A stretch of 64,000 nt of DNA from Fistulifera solaris (lineage: Eukaryota > Bacillariophyta > Bacillariophyceae > Naviculales > Stauroneidaceae), in NCBI GenBank assembly GCA_030295235.1, contig AP026125.1:496001-560000 (forward strand), given 5' to 3'. Below, piece after piece: positions 52,401-61,810 of the stretch. Made by a program: the position numbers and the translations under genes. The notes beneath the pieces are model-generated. The model did no database searches. It saw only the letters and a program-made list of their open reading frames with translations, and was not told the origin of the DNA. The first letter of the stretch is position 1. Each line of letters opens with the position of its first letter.

Positions 52401-52562
52401 TAATGAATCGCCGTTGGAAATATCCATGAGCCTCTCCTGTAAATCATATCTCTTATCAATTGTATCTGTGGACTCAGTACCACCCAGCGGCTCGCCTCGA
52501 GCAGTACGTTTCCGTGTTTCGTCCATCTTCGCAATTCCACCTACTTGGACCGCTTTGTTCAT
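49416..52562 (-). CDS. Large F-box protein with helical (ARM-like) C-terminal half
   Basis: Intact 1048-residue single exon. The first ~450 residues are low complexity (Ser, Gly, Asp, Asn, His). An F-box follows near residue 465-510: SLGCDLMVHVLTFLEPPEIL, DWLTSFTRQPELWRVLCLLEP. Then a basic linker and about 350 residues of alpha-helical repeats (WSCALYLIVNWMTAFSDVEG, AMSCWSLVNIALAPAQKQMLV, ILNRACLVLHNISLSQSYHG), suggesting an ARM/HEAT-type solenoid. It ends in a Gln-rich helix. F-box proteins recruit substrates to SCF ubiquitin ligases, the solenoid being the likely substrate-binding part. The target is unknown. It is the longest uninterrupted ORF of the window. Confidence 0.75.
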   Translation of the reverse strand: MNKAVQVGGIAKMDETRKRTARGEPLGGTESTDTIDKRYDLQERLMDISNGDSLFSCTKRSAADGVSSSEEGVDSSSGGSMKDGDPAVVTSANTTSSSDDVKKQSTRQWAGASNSSHNNSSSSDDVRENQSRGGMHECLTTTTHNHHHFSRQNKPNGESSDVVGLPALRDDRVPTKSSTEHSTVVAHLPPPYSESSGSGGDSDGRAKLVQPHHEPGYHTIKRTLNQWATGSASEASVRNTHHRKTKQSAKRPTSQTESKDTITSRKRTFRYIQERAEKDAEKEDGDSNDDAGGSSGSGTEGGYAGSASSNDRIQPESSSSPSVSSSDSRLAQRFAKSQKTVSGDPKRPMLRQKQESSLSVSSDIADFSSAGESCSNGFRESSSLPSDSPSITSSSNGDGSSDDQDDGHLKKMRKQVHDQSGLSTMKWPPLQSQHISTASKKSALKEKTSSLARSSQDGRKTGIMSLGCDLMVHVLTFLEPPEILDVLIAPLSKDWLTSFTRQPELWRVLCLLEPFKAQVQEDSDDSGYESTDSFPIDVTVELKRTFGKFRLMYTSFIKCMRYLQRIKEDTANGRTPPLDSFTSANSKSGTVRDDKGLREFLSKARKIKKEQISKDNDQTKKLTEGPTLPVAAKGTELSKKRPMQSTESQSKKPKYGYSMITERLLGPTATGDPGNVNLPWSCALYLIVNWMTAFSDVEGIQTMCLKVLPPIMENEHQRSAAQRAGLTNNVLRAMVRFPDSAPLHTAAFHAIVLLARPLGGREGMLFHSSMVNASSIFDSGTPTDQGGKSGIAVMLDSIKRFEYDGVLQAMSCWSLVNIALAPAQKQMLVKLGGIQATANAMMIHPYDAEVQVRIITLSRLVVCDFGYLMSLFLNNNQFRALFALINLVIPSVRSADQEEVGSDVSEKEMLDAVVGRVVGLVVAAMKNFCSSEAILNRACLVLHNISLSQSYHGALLWTPNCYQMLEWCLSNYKSDQVLQQSAAGTLHRLQVTLSNDERLRQRFAASIQAQQQHSLEEAHREAVYLRDQQERLSQRNQSDSSSTNMEDS

Positions 52563-53364
52563 AGGGAAAAATAGAATACCCGTTTGTTTGTTGTGTAATT
52601 TGTTTCGAAAAACTTCCTATTAATGCGTGGTTTTTATTTATGAATGATTGAATGAATTAACGATAGACATCAAGGACGATGCGATCAAACCATCTGGCGA
52701 CCTGATGGCTCAAAGAAAGAGCAATCACAATGTCGAAAGACACGAATTTTGGGGCCATTTGGAAGGCGGCTGTTTGCCATCTGTTTTCTCCGGTCCCATT
52801 CATCTACTTTTAGAACCATACAAACCAAAGTCCTTTCTGAGTCTATAGTAGAAACTACCTCCGTCGCCGCACTGGTAATAAAAGTAGTAGCGTTTCTCGC
52901 TTTGTTTCAACTATGAAGTACGGAGTGCGTCAGTATACGACGGCAAGTGAAGTTCACCTCCGAGAATGTGCATCTGTCGAACAGCTGGTGTTCTTCATTT
53001 GTCCGTCTTTCTATCTACTACGAGAACAATAAGTCCCGCTAAAAGGTTTCTGACCGGGATTGAAATATATTATTCCCGAACCAAATTTTCCCGAAAGCTA
53101 AGGTAAGAGAGACTTCTCAGCGACGAATACTCTATTTCACCTGTCTGTAGATACATTTGACAAATTCATCTGCTATATTTTGTCTGATGTGTCGTCGAAA
53201 TAAGATTACTAATCGAGGGTGATATCGTATACCATCAAATTTGCAACAGATAAGAAACATCGGCACAATCAGAACTGAGTAACCAATCTATGTTTATTAT
53301 GTTATCAAGTTATTATTAGTTTAACTATTCAATCTTTGCTACGAAGTATTTGCTTTGGTACCAT
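52563..53364. other. Spacer between F-box and DOT1-like genes
   Basis: About 800 bp, AT-rich, holding the F-box gene promoter and the 3' end of the DOT1-like gene. No gene, repeat or strong motif seen. Confidence 0.5.
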
Positions 53365-54509
53365 TCATTTGATTCGCTTGCTACGGGTGGCTCGCCCCGA
53401 ACCAACGCATTGCTCTAACTTCTCTGTGATGTCGCCCTGTAATGCATGCAATCCCGAGTCGACGCGTTTATCAAGATCTTTGAAGAATGGGTCGCATTCT
53501 GTGATTTCTTCGTCGGTGTGGGTTGTGCGACAGTATAAATAAACCGTGTGACCCTCTTTCGAACCGTGCATCGACGTAGGTGCTTGAGCTATTAAGACTA
53601 CATCGAACTCGTATGAATCGATAATATCCTTTGGACCATGGTAACAAACCAAGTATGGAGAATCGCTGCTGTTCCACATTGTAGCAAGATGTATCCACAG
53701 CGAAGGCGGAAAGCTGAAGAAAGAGTAGCTTTTGTTAGGAAATGCAATACCAGGTAAGACAATTGTTGCACATCACGGTTTCTCTTACCCAATGCTAAAC
53801 ATGTACACGTGCGTGAACGGATTAAACGAGTTTACTGAGCGGATATCGCCGCATTCGAAGACACACCGATGAAGAATAGTTTCGTCGTCGTATTCCTCAT
53901 CGACATCTTTCTCCTCCTTCACAGCAGCATCAAGGACACCTTTCAAACAGGTCATGCCGAGAATCCATCGTGATTGCTCGATCTCGATCCCATAGCTTAA
54001 TTTCACACCAGGATCTTGACAGACATGCAAATTCGGTTTGCCGATTCCGCTACCAACATCAATGAATTTGCTGTTACTGTTGAAATTCATGTGCTGTTTC
54101 ATCAGATTTACGACCTTCTGCATCGATGACATGGTCAGCTCTCCGTAGATTGGTCCATGGGATCCATTACCTCCAATTGAACCCGTTAACTTTCGAATGA
54201 TTCCGTAGACTTTGCGAACGTTTGGCTGGATGTTAATTTCGTCGACAAGGCGACCAAAGATTAGCTTTTTCTTTGCTTTGGGCTCACTTCGTTTCGGGGT
54301 AGCACAAGGTCTACTAAGAATGAACCCTCCGTGTCCGCAAACAGATTGCGGTTCACGGTGCAAATCGCGCTTTCACTGATATCACTCACAGCGAGAGACG
54401 GAGTGGGAGTTACGACATGTTTCAGCTCTTCGTCGCCGTCACTTTCGCCCTTGATCTTGCGTCGCTTTAACGGTGTCTCGTCGTTTCCAATAGTCACAGC
54501 TGTCTTCAT
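53365..54509 (-). CDS. DOT1-like histone-lysine methyltransferase domain protein
   Basis: Exon 1 is 54509-53789, a 75-nt intron spans 53788-53714, and exon 2 is 53713-53365, giving about 356 residues. The N-terminus is basic (LKRRKIKGESDGDEE). The DOT1 fold has the D1-like loop PIYGELTMSSMQKVVNLMK, SAM-binding motif I FIDVGSGIGKPNLHVCQ, acidic-turn GIEIEQSRWILG, and HVYMFSIGFPP read across the intron. The C-terminal part has DVVLIAQAPTSMHGSKEGHTVYLY and a basic end RATRSKRIK. DOT1 methylates H3K79. Short DOT1-like proteins of this type are frequent in protists and may have other substrates. The frame breaks at the T-run 54266-54270: one more base gives SPKQRKKLIFGRL. Confidence 0.82.
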
Positions 54510-54989
54510 TTTTTAATTTTTTACGTTGCTATGAATGTCAGAGCAGATGGAGCTTCACTCTTTGTGAAACTATAGATGACTTACGAACGAGCGTGTGTAC
54601 GCGGCTTTGGTGGCAATAAAAGAAGGGGAAAAAGCGATGAAACTCGACAAGCGCGGCTGGCGATTATGATTAAATAGCAACGGACTAAAAACACCATATT
54701 TCGTAGATAAATTATAGGTACGATAAATTTCCGTTGTTAAAGATACATAGATGTACAAAGCTGCTAGTATCAGTAATAGTACCTACATCTTAACCTATAC
54801 TGTGTTTTGGTCCGGATGATGATGCTTCGTGGATCATGAGGAGGAGTTGTCTTTGTCATGAGTTCATTAGACTGTTGAATGAATAATAGTGAATACGATC
54901 GCATTTGAAACTGAAAAGGACGTTGATCTTTAATTTTAAGGCGGGTCAAACATCACACTATTCGTTTCAAGAGGACTGCGCCGTTATCA
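54510..54989. other. Spacer between DOT1-like and LPA1-like genes
   Basis: 480 bp: DOT1-like promoter on one side, LPA1-like 3' UTR on the other. No ORF or repeat recognised. Confidence 0.5.
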
Positions 54990-55952
54990 TCATATATTTT
55001 TCACATCGAGCCCCATCTCTCTTCGCTTTGTTACCTCTCCCACCATCTGATCAAGAAAGACGCCTCGTGTTCTTTGTCCCACACGGCCGTTCTTTTTTAG
55101 TATCACACAAAATCCTTCTTTTTCGACATCTACGCCTTGTGCAATCGCAACTTTCGCCTCCTCTGTCAAAAGAGACCGCCATTTTGCTTCACCAACTGGG
55201 AATGCCACACAGGAGGACAGCTTCTCATTTTTATCGGAAAATCGCCCATCAGGGAATAGCACAGGAATCACGATAAGGTCACTCAGTGTCAAAGATTGTT
55301 CAAGGCGTGTCGCCTCTTGAACGACTTGCTCAATTATCGATCGACCGCCAGCAGCAATGACAATCCGCTTTTCAATACCACGTCCCCTACGAAAATCTGA
55401 AAGCGAAGCAGTAAACATCTCTGATGCATCGTTTGCATCGCCCAATATGGCTTTTGATCCTCGAACCATGAGTTTGGCCAATTCGGCACCTCTCGAGGCG
55501 CGCTTCAAACGCGATTCTTGGGCATCCAGATCGCGTTTGAACAAAAAGGCCAAGACAGCAATACCAAGTGCGTCTACGGCTACATTGATGGAGCTCTCCT
55601 GTAACAGCTCGGGATTGATACCGGAAAGAGCAGCGGCAACACGTGCCGCCGATACCACGAGACTTGTTGCAGCACCTCCTCCCAATGTGAAGTAGAGCAA
55701 GAAACGAACTTTTCGGAAAGGCGATTCCGCTTCTTCTCTCATCCTCACCTCTCTAGTAAAATCATTGTTGTTGTTTCCTTCTCGTTCGGAGTATAATAAG
55801 ATTTTTGATACATGATTTTGGCTGAATGCACGTTGCCCGACAGTCACGGCTTTGATAGAGCGATCAAGCGAAAAACTAACGACCGAGGGCAGCGTCAAGA
55901 AGAAAAAGAAAAAGCGAAGAAACTTTTCGTAGGAAGGGCGGGGCTTGGTCAT
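54990..55952 (-). CDS. LPA1-like photosystem II assembly protein (DUF3493), plastid-targeted
   Basis: Intact, 320 residues. Signal peptide FLRFFFFFLTLPSVVS is followed by FSLDRS, an ASAFAP-like site (Phe at +1). The conserved part has a first TM helix (VRFLLYFTLGGGAATSLVV), INVAVDALGIAVLAFLFKRDLDAQE, and a C-terminal soluble domain (RIVIAAGGRSI, LIVIPVLFPDGR, RGVFLDQMVGEVTKRREMGLDV). This matches the membrane portion of LOW PSII ACCUMULATION 1/REP27, an integral thylakoid chaperone for D1 and PSII assembly. The N-terminal TPRs of the plant and green-algal proteins are missing. Promoter has a CRE palindrome about 150 bp upstream. Confidence 0.75.
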   Translation of the reverse strand: MTKPRPSYEKFLRFFFFFLTLPSVVSFSLDRSIKAVTVGQRAFSQNHVSKILLYSEREGNNNNDFTREVRMREEAESPFRKVRFLLYFTLGGGAATSLVVSAARVAAALSGINPELLQESSINVAVDALGIAVLAFLFKRDLDAQESRLKRASRGAELAKLMVRGSKAILGDANDASEMFTASLSDFRRGRGIEKRIVIAAGGRSIIEQVVQEATRLEQSLTLSDLIVIPVLFPDGRFSDKNEKLSSCVAFPVGEAKWRSLLTEEAKVAIAQGVDVEKEGFCVILKKNGRVGQRTRGVFLDQMVGEVTKRREMGLDVKNI

Positions 55953-56874
55953 TATCGGCTACCGTTTATTCCGGCAACCAGCTGTATTTTTTTCGGTTCA
56001 ATGAATTTATGAGGAAAAAGACTCGCGCACTGTTGTGAGCTTTTCTCCGTCGTATGAAAAAGAGTGTTTTCGTTACGTGTGTGCTTCAATCTTGTTTCTG
56101 ACGTCACTTGCTGACGCCATTTATACGAGCCGTTTTTGCGCACGGATGACTGCAGACGCGCTCTAGCTTTTTCCATCCAACCTCCAACTCCAACCTCCAC
56201 CATCCGATCCACTTCATATTTCTTTCGAAGAAATATTATTGTCTATGGATGTAATGATGATCTTGTTCACGGCAACGGTTAGTGGACGAACTAGTGACTG
56301 TCAATCGTTAAAAGCCTTTCATTGAGGTAAGTTATTGTTTCAGACGAAACGTTTATTCGGATGTGTCCGATGGTCTTTCCAGGATGACAATATCACCCCC
56401 ATTTCACGACGGTCTTTTGAGTTGTGCAGGAAGGAAGCTCTTTAAAAATGTGTGATCCTATCCAAAATGGATGAGAGAGTGCATTTCTGAGTTCTTCCTC
56501 TTGTAGTCAACGTGATATAATCGGGTTTTCTGTGTCTGAGAAAAATTGCCTAGAAGGAACGTCTAGTATCATTTGTATGGTCGAACGATTCATCTGACTT
56601 GTTACTCTTCTTTTATCATACAGATATCGTAAAAAGATAAGAGGTAGGTTGACTAGCTTTGGGTCGTAAGCAGCATTGATGTCGAGGACCTATTCCAAGT
56701 GAGGATACAAAACAATTTATCTGACACCTCTTATGCTAGGACACACTTCGCGTGTGTTCGATGATCTATGTTGATTTCTGATGGAACCTGTTATGATAAA
56801 ATTCGTTTGTGCCGTGATTGGTGCTTATCTCACGTAACGCCAAATCTTGCTTTATTCAGAGAAGACATAATGTC
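55953..56874. other. Long spacer upstream of the LPA1-like gene
   Basis: About 920 bp. The LPA1 promoter side carries TGACGTCA at 56099 and TGACGCC at 56113. The rest, 56220-56850, is AT-rich with no ORF or repeat I can support; ORFs of less than 90 codons look random. Confidence 0.5.
56099..56106. promoter_or_regulatory. CRE-type bZIP site TGACGTCA
   Basis: Perfect palindrome 147 bp upstream of the LPA1-like start, with a second TGACGC-type half site 6 bp further. This spacing resembles the paired CO2/cAMP-responsive elements described for diatom photosynthesis genes. Function inferred. Confidence 0.5.
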
Positions 56875-57438
56875 TTAGTCCTTTTCGGATAATTTCGGTT
56901 CGAGACGACTCGGCCACCGAATCCATAACGTGCCTATCAAGGCGCCAACGGTCCATCCAATGGTACTCCCCGTAATGACGGGAACCGGCCACCGCTGCAC
57001 TTGCCATCCACGATCGTAGAGTCGCAATATTTGAAAGACCACAGCACCCGCCAGGGTGCCTTGACTCGCCGCTCGGGCCACAATGGCTTGTTGTCTCTGT
57101 TTGAGATCTGTATATACGTCGTTTCCTCGGAATCGGTAGCGAAGATGCTCCACGAATGTCGGGGGCGGGGGAACGGTCATTTGAATGGGCGGATCGGCCA
57201 GACACAGTGCGGCACAGTACAACGCCGAAATGGCGGTATGCAGTAGGTTGGTGGTGGGCGAGGCACCGGCAACGATCATGAATGCCAATACCATGGCACT
57301 CGACGGTAGTAAATGATACCACACTCCTCGGAGGCATTGCGTTGTTATTACGAATCCGATGATCAAGGCAACATACACGAATAATCGGCTTAGATCATAG
57401 GGTATTAGTACAATGTCGGTCGGATCAATCTGTTTCAT
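56875..57438 (-). CDS. Multi-transmembrane protein of unknown function
   Basis: Intact, 187 residues, with about five hydrophobic segments: LFVYVALIIGFVITTQ, MVLAFMIVAGASP, AISALYCAALCLA, GTLAGAVVFQILRLY and ITGSTIGWTVGALIGTLWI. A hydrophilic loop with LRYRFRGNDVYTDLKQRQQ separates them. The start ATG (57438) follows an AT-rich leader, and a short upstream exon is possible. I do not recognise the family. Confidence 0.65.
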   Translation of the reverse strand: MKQIDPTDIVLIPYDLSRLFVYVALIIGFVITTQCLRGVWYHLLPSSAMVLAFMIVAGASPTTNLLHTAISALYCAALCLADPPIQMTVPPPPTFVEHLRYRFRGNDVYTDLKQRQQAIVARAASQGTLAGAVVFQILRLYDRGWQVQRWPVPVITGSTIGWTVGALIGTLWIRWPSRLEPKLSEKD

Positions 57439-58055
57439 GTGCTGTAATAAAAGTAGCTATATTAGTCCGAGAGAATTGGTGTATATTGAAATCTAAGTTA
57501 TGCAACGCACCATTTCCTCCGCTTCCTTGGCCATGGGAGAAAGGAAAATAAAGTAATGGGCTAGATGTAACGTCACTATGTAAACACAAAGCTTGACCAA
57601 TACTATCTCCCCCATCATTTAATTCGGAACTGTTCTATTTTGAATTGAATCAACTATTCATAAATGATATGTTTAAAAAGGTACATGTATTGTTGCAATC
57701 ACAGCCATCGCACTTTTGTGGCAAATCATCCTTCATTCGGTGCGCAAAAGGTTATTCTTCATCGTCGCGAAAGGTGGAGAGAGTTTTGAAGTGTCGGAGC
57801 GGTATTCAAGTTGTTTTTTGCATAGGCCACGTCACGCGAACGGAGGACGCGGAGCGCGGAGGTGCGCCCGGCCCAAAAAAGTCGAGCGGAGAGACCCAAC
57901 ACGACTGTCCGAGACTCTGTACAAACACGGAGCGAAGGGCACGCGACGATGACAAACGCATACAAAACTCGTCCTTATTAGGCACACTTATTGCCGGAAA
58001 GAGCTTGAGCGTACTTGTTGTTCATTTATTCCCCTTCATACCGCGTTGAGCCAAA
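57439..58055. other. Divergent promoter region, multi-TM gene and epsin
   Basis: About 620 bp. A GC-rich stretch at 57820-57950 is open in several frames but has no conserved look and is likely epsin 5' UTR and promoter. Confidence 0.5.
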
Positions 58056-60038
58056 ATGGACTTCTTAAAAGATCTGAGCCTCGATAAGGTTCGAAACTTG
58101 GCCGAAGACGCGTAAGTTATGCTCGAGATTCGATGCGGAGGGTGCTGTACAGTCATTGATGTAACCTCCGCGGCTCGTACTCAATACAAGCCTCTCACTA
58201 TCCACCTTTTACTGCTATTTTCTCATCGCTTTATTTCTCTTCTCCTCCAGTTTCAATCAAGCCAAGCCAAAAACCGAAGTCGAAGCCCGCGTGTACGAAG
58301 TCTTGTCGCACAAAAACTGGGGCTCGTCCAGTACGCTCCTCAACGAAATTGCGCGTGATAGCTTCGATTATGACAAATTCGCCATTATTTCGCAGCTCAT
58401 GTGGGAAGCGCTGGACAATCAACGTCCCGCGGCGTGGCGTGTCATCTTCAAAGGCCTCACCTTGCTCGAGCATCTGATCAAAAATGGTTCCGAACGCTGC
58501 GTCGACGATGCCCGCAATCACGGTCACACGCTCAAAACATTGCTCAAGTTCAACTATTACGAAGGAACGGTCGATCGAGGATTGGGTGTCCGAGAAAAGA
58601 CAAAACAGTTGGTCGAAATGCTGTCCGACGATGAACGCGTCCGCGAAGAACGTACGAAAGCACGTCAAATGCGGGAAAAACTGGGCAAACTGGCCGGCGT
58701 CAGCGGAGGCGGAGGTGCTTATGCGGGTTACGGAAATGACAACTGGAATTCGGGATCCAGTGGCGGCGGTGGCGGTTACGGTGACAGCGGAGGGTACGGC
58801 GACAGTGGAATCGGTTCCAAGTCTTCGACGGGTCGGTATGGTGGTCGATACGATGAGGATACGCGTTCCCCACCTCGCGCCTCCGAACCGACTCCTACCT
58901 TTGCGACGATACCCGATGATCCGCCGACGAAATCTAAAAAGACAAAGAAGAAAAAGCAACCCGAAGTGGCTCCGGTGGCTCCCGAAGTTGATTTGTTTTC
59001 GTTTGATGAGGCACCGGCTCCCGCTCCCGTAGCCGATTCGGATGATTTTGAGTTTGATGCGTTTCAGTCGGCGGCATCGCCGGTGGCTTCGACTCCAGAT
59101 CCCTTTGCCACAGTTCCTCCGCCACAAGCGGCTCAGTTTGATGCATTTGGTGCTGCTCCGGCTCCACCGCCGAATAACTCTTTTGATGCTTTTGGTGTTT
59201 CTGGAATGCAATTTCCTACTACTACGTTGGGAGGAGGTATGATGCAGCCGCCAGCTAACAATACCATGGCATTTCAAAACAACACTAGCTCGACAGCTCC
59301 TGCTGATGATGACGATTTTGGTGATTTCGCTGGAGCGAGCGCACCTGCGCCGGCGCCCGTCCCCTCCTTGGCCCCGCCAAAATCAACGGACCCGTTGAGC
59401 AAACTCATTTCTTTGGACAGTCTCACCAAGAATCCGCAGAAAAAGCCTGTCAATATGGTCAATCAACCGGTGGCCGCGAATGCCGCTGCTTCTCAGTACT
59501 TACAAAACCAAGCGCAAATTCATGCCCAGGTACATCAACAAAGTGTCAATGCGAGCTTCTCCGGTATTGATGGAATTCATTCCAGTGGTGGAATGGGCAT
59601 GATGAATCCCTCCTTTGGTATGCCACAGAATTCTTCGGTCATGGGAAGTGGCGGTGATGCGATTAGCAGTGTGTTTGATCCCAGCGTTATGAAACAGCAA
59701 GCGAGTCAAGCCGGAAATCAACAAATGATGGGAGGAAACGCTTTTGGTATGATGGGAATGAATAACAACATGGGTATGGGATCCAGCATGGTATGAACTC
59801 GATGCAACCAGGCAATGGTGGCATGATGATGTCAGGAAATAACATGGGCGCCATGGGTGCACCTTCAATGCAGCAGGGAGGCAATATGTACGGAAACATG
59901 ACACCGCAACAGCAGCAACAAATGATGCAACAACAGCAGATGATGATGATGCAGCAGCAACAGATGATGAATAATCACCAGGGCATGCCAGGCGGTTTTA
60001 ATATGCAAAGCAACATGAATCAAGGTGGATTTAGATGA
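58056..60038 (+). CDS. Epsin-like ENTH-domain endocytic adaptor
   Basis: Exon 1 is 58056-58111, the intron 139 nt (58112-58250), and exon 2 is 58251-60038, giving about 614 residues. The ENTH domain spans residues 1-150: amphipathic helix 0 (MDFLKDLSLDKVRNL), AKPKTEVEARVYEVLSHKNWGSSSTLLNEIA, WRVIFKGLTLLEHLIKNGSERCVDDAR and VREKTKQLVEMLSDD. A Gly-rich linker is followed by repeated DxF motifs (DLFSFDEAP, DDFEFDAFQ, FDAFG, DDDFGDFAG) typical of AP-2/GGA appendage binding, then a Met/Asn/Gln-rich tail. It bends PI(4,5)P2 or PI4P membranes during clathrin coat assembly. The tail frame breaks at ATGGTATGAAC (59788-59796): one extra G joins GSSM to GMNSMQPGNGG. Confidence 0.88.
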
Positions 60039-60092
60039 ATGATAGACCTCAATGACTAAGCATTCTGTATCCGCTCGTTGAAACTCTATTCC

Positions 60093-61231
60093 TTACAAAG
60101 GCTTATTCCTTAGTAATATATCGAGACATTCTTTCGCTGCTCCAACGTTGATCGTCCATCCACTTCCACCGTGACCGTAATTGTGCAGCACCTTCACTGG
60201 GCCATCCGCGTACGTCGGATCCGCTTCACAGCGAACACCAGCACTCCGTTTCGGTCGAAATCCGGTCCATTCACCGTGAGGGGCGCATTGATTGACATCA
60301 ATACCCAAGCGATGAGCATTGGAGAGTAGACGCTTTCGCTCCTCGAGACGAATGGAAGATTCCGTGTCACCAGGTAAGTAGGAACCTCCCACCACAATTT
60401 GATCGCCACGGGGAATCAAATAACTGGGCATAGTGTCACTACCCCACGGTCCTTCATCGATCATGATCAGCGTATCTTTTCTCTGTTTACCACTCCGATC
60501 GACTTGGGATCGACGCACACAGGATGTTCGATCGTATTGAAGTAAAATTCCGCGAGCTCCCGTCAAGTCATCATCGGATGATTGGCATCCCGCTATTTGG
60601 GCTGCACCGAGACCGGTGCAATTAATGACAGCAGTACACCCCAGTATTTTGGCAGTATCGACCATATGTTCTATGGATTCCATGTATTCACCCGTTTCGA
60701 CATCCACATCCGCCGCCGATTGTTGCACCTGTTGCAAAGGTATTCGAGCATGCGAGGGCATTCACAATGAGCGGGTAAAACAACCACGCGTGAGAATAAC
60801 CGGCGCTTTGAAATTCCTCCACGGGGGGAATGACTATATCGGCTTGTTTTGCGATTTCAGATAAAGCTAATATTTGGAACAAAAGTCGAGGGTCTCTCGT
60901 CCACGTTGGAGGTTCGTCTTGAACGGTAGATGTACTCTCATGCAATAGATAGAGAGCCGGCAGTGTTTCCACTAGATCATCGGAAGCGGGAGTTTGTTGT
61001 AACTCATACAGTTCTTGAAAGGTTTCCAGGGCCCATCGATCGACCCGGACATCATCACACCGAAACGGCATCCACAATCCCCCCCGCTCCGACGGAACAG
61101 GTGCGAGGATCTAATGGAGGAAAGGGTGCGCGAACGACCACGCGACAACCGCGCCGGAGTGCTTCCTGCGCGGTGCGCAAGCCAACAGCACCGGCTCCGA
61201 CAATGAGGACTTTGGGTAACGCAGGTATCAT
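60093..61231 (-). CDS. D-amino-acid oxidase (FAD-dependent)
   Basis: About 379 residues if three single-base breaks are allowed. The start MIPALPKVLIVGAGAVGL carries the FAD-binding G-x-G-x-x-G. Next is SVGAGGLWMPFRCDD..DRWALETFQELYEL (break 1: G-run 61079-61085, one too many). HAWLFYPLIV and CPRMLEYLCNR are in the next frame (break 2 near 60760), and VQQSAADVDVETGEYM in the third (break 3 near 60735). The rest is intact: VINCTGLGA, IPRGDQIVVGGSYLPGD, GFRPKRSAGVR and the signature HNYGHGGSGWTINVG. The enzyme oxidises D-amino acids to keto acids with H2O2. It ends without a clear SKL peroxisome signal (LLRNKPL). Three breaks could also mean a pseudogene. Confidence 0.8.
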
Positions 61232-61288
61232 GGTTTGTAAATGTGTTTGTCAGTTGAGGGCTATTTTCTTTGTCTCGTCCACTTCTAT

Positions 61289-61650
61289 CCGATTTCGCCT
61301 TACAATAATCCCCTTGCAAAAAGTTACGGATTTTACTTAGGTAAAAGACACGAATTGTCAGGGATTACGTTTAACTTTCGAAAACCACTTCATGACTATG
61401 GTTTAACATGTACATGGAAAGCCTTAAACTATCTTTCTTTATGCTCAGCCGATTAAGGTTTTCCCCTTAAAAAGTTGATTAACCTTAATCGATTAATTTT
61501 CGGCAGCATCTCGTTATGGTTTTCTGCCTACACAAAAAGCTATAGTTTGGAAACGGTTCTAATACATTAAATACAATCCATGCCATTTTATGTCGTTTTA
61601 TTAAATAAAATCCGTAACTTTTTGCAAGGGGGATTGTAAGGCAAAATCGG
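61289..61650. mobile_element. Foldback/MITE-like element with long terminal inverted repeats
   Basis: The left arm starts CCGATTTCGCCTTACAAT and the right arm ends ATTGTAAGGCAAAATCGG. The inner part CCCTTGCAAAAAGTTACGG is matched perfectly by CCGTAACTTTTTGCAAGGG. The arms extend imperfectly for about 150 bp each (their translations on opposite strands are alike), and the centre has a perfect CGATTAAGGTT/AACCTTAATCG palindrome. There is no transposase. It lies in the spacer between the D-amino-acid oxidase and RPAP1 starts. Confidence 0.7.
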
Positions 61651-61810
61651 CCGCGATTTTGTTTTTCGTTTGCAGTGAGCATCAATACGAATGGAGGTCA
61701 CTGAAATGGTGTAATTAAGATCAATTATTCAAGAGTACCTGTTGATCATCTCATCATCTATCGTAATAGAGGGCCAAGGATTGTCGAAATCTGCATCAAT
61801 CACGATTACA

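Noticed and set aside
57645-58049. 134-codon ORF upstream of epsin
   Set aside because: No start context or conserved look, and it ends just before the epsin ATG; it is more likely 5' UTR.
58231-59277. 348-codon minus-strand ORF antisense to epsin
   Set aside because: Arg-rich and low-complexity, a typical antisense by-product of a biased coding sequence. The ENTH domain is on the plus strand.
922-61085. Programmed +1/-1 ribosomal frameshifting as explanation for the many breaks
   Set aside because: No common slippery heptamer or downstream structure, both directions occur, and unrelated housekeeping genes are affected. Homopolymer sequencing error explains it better.
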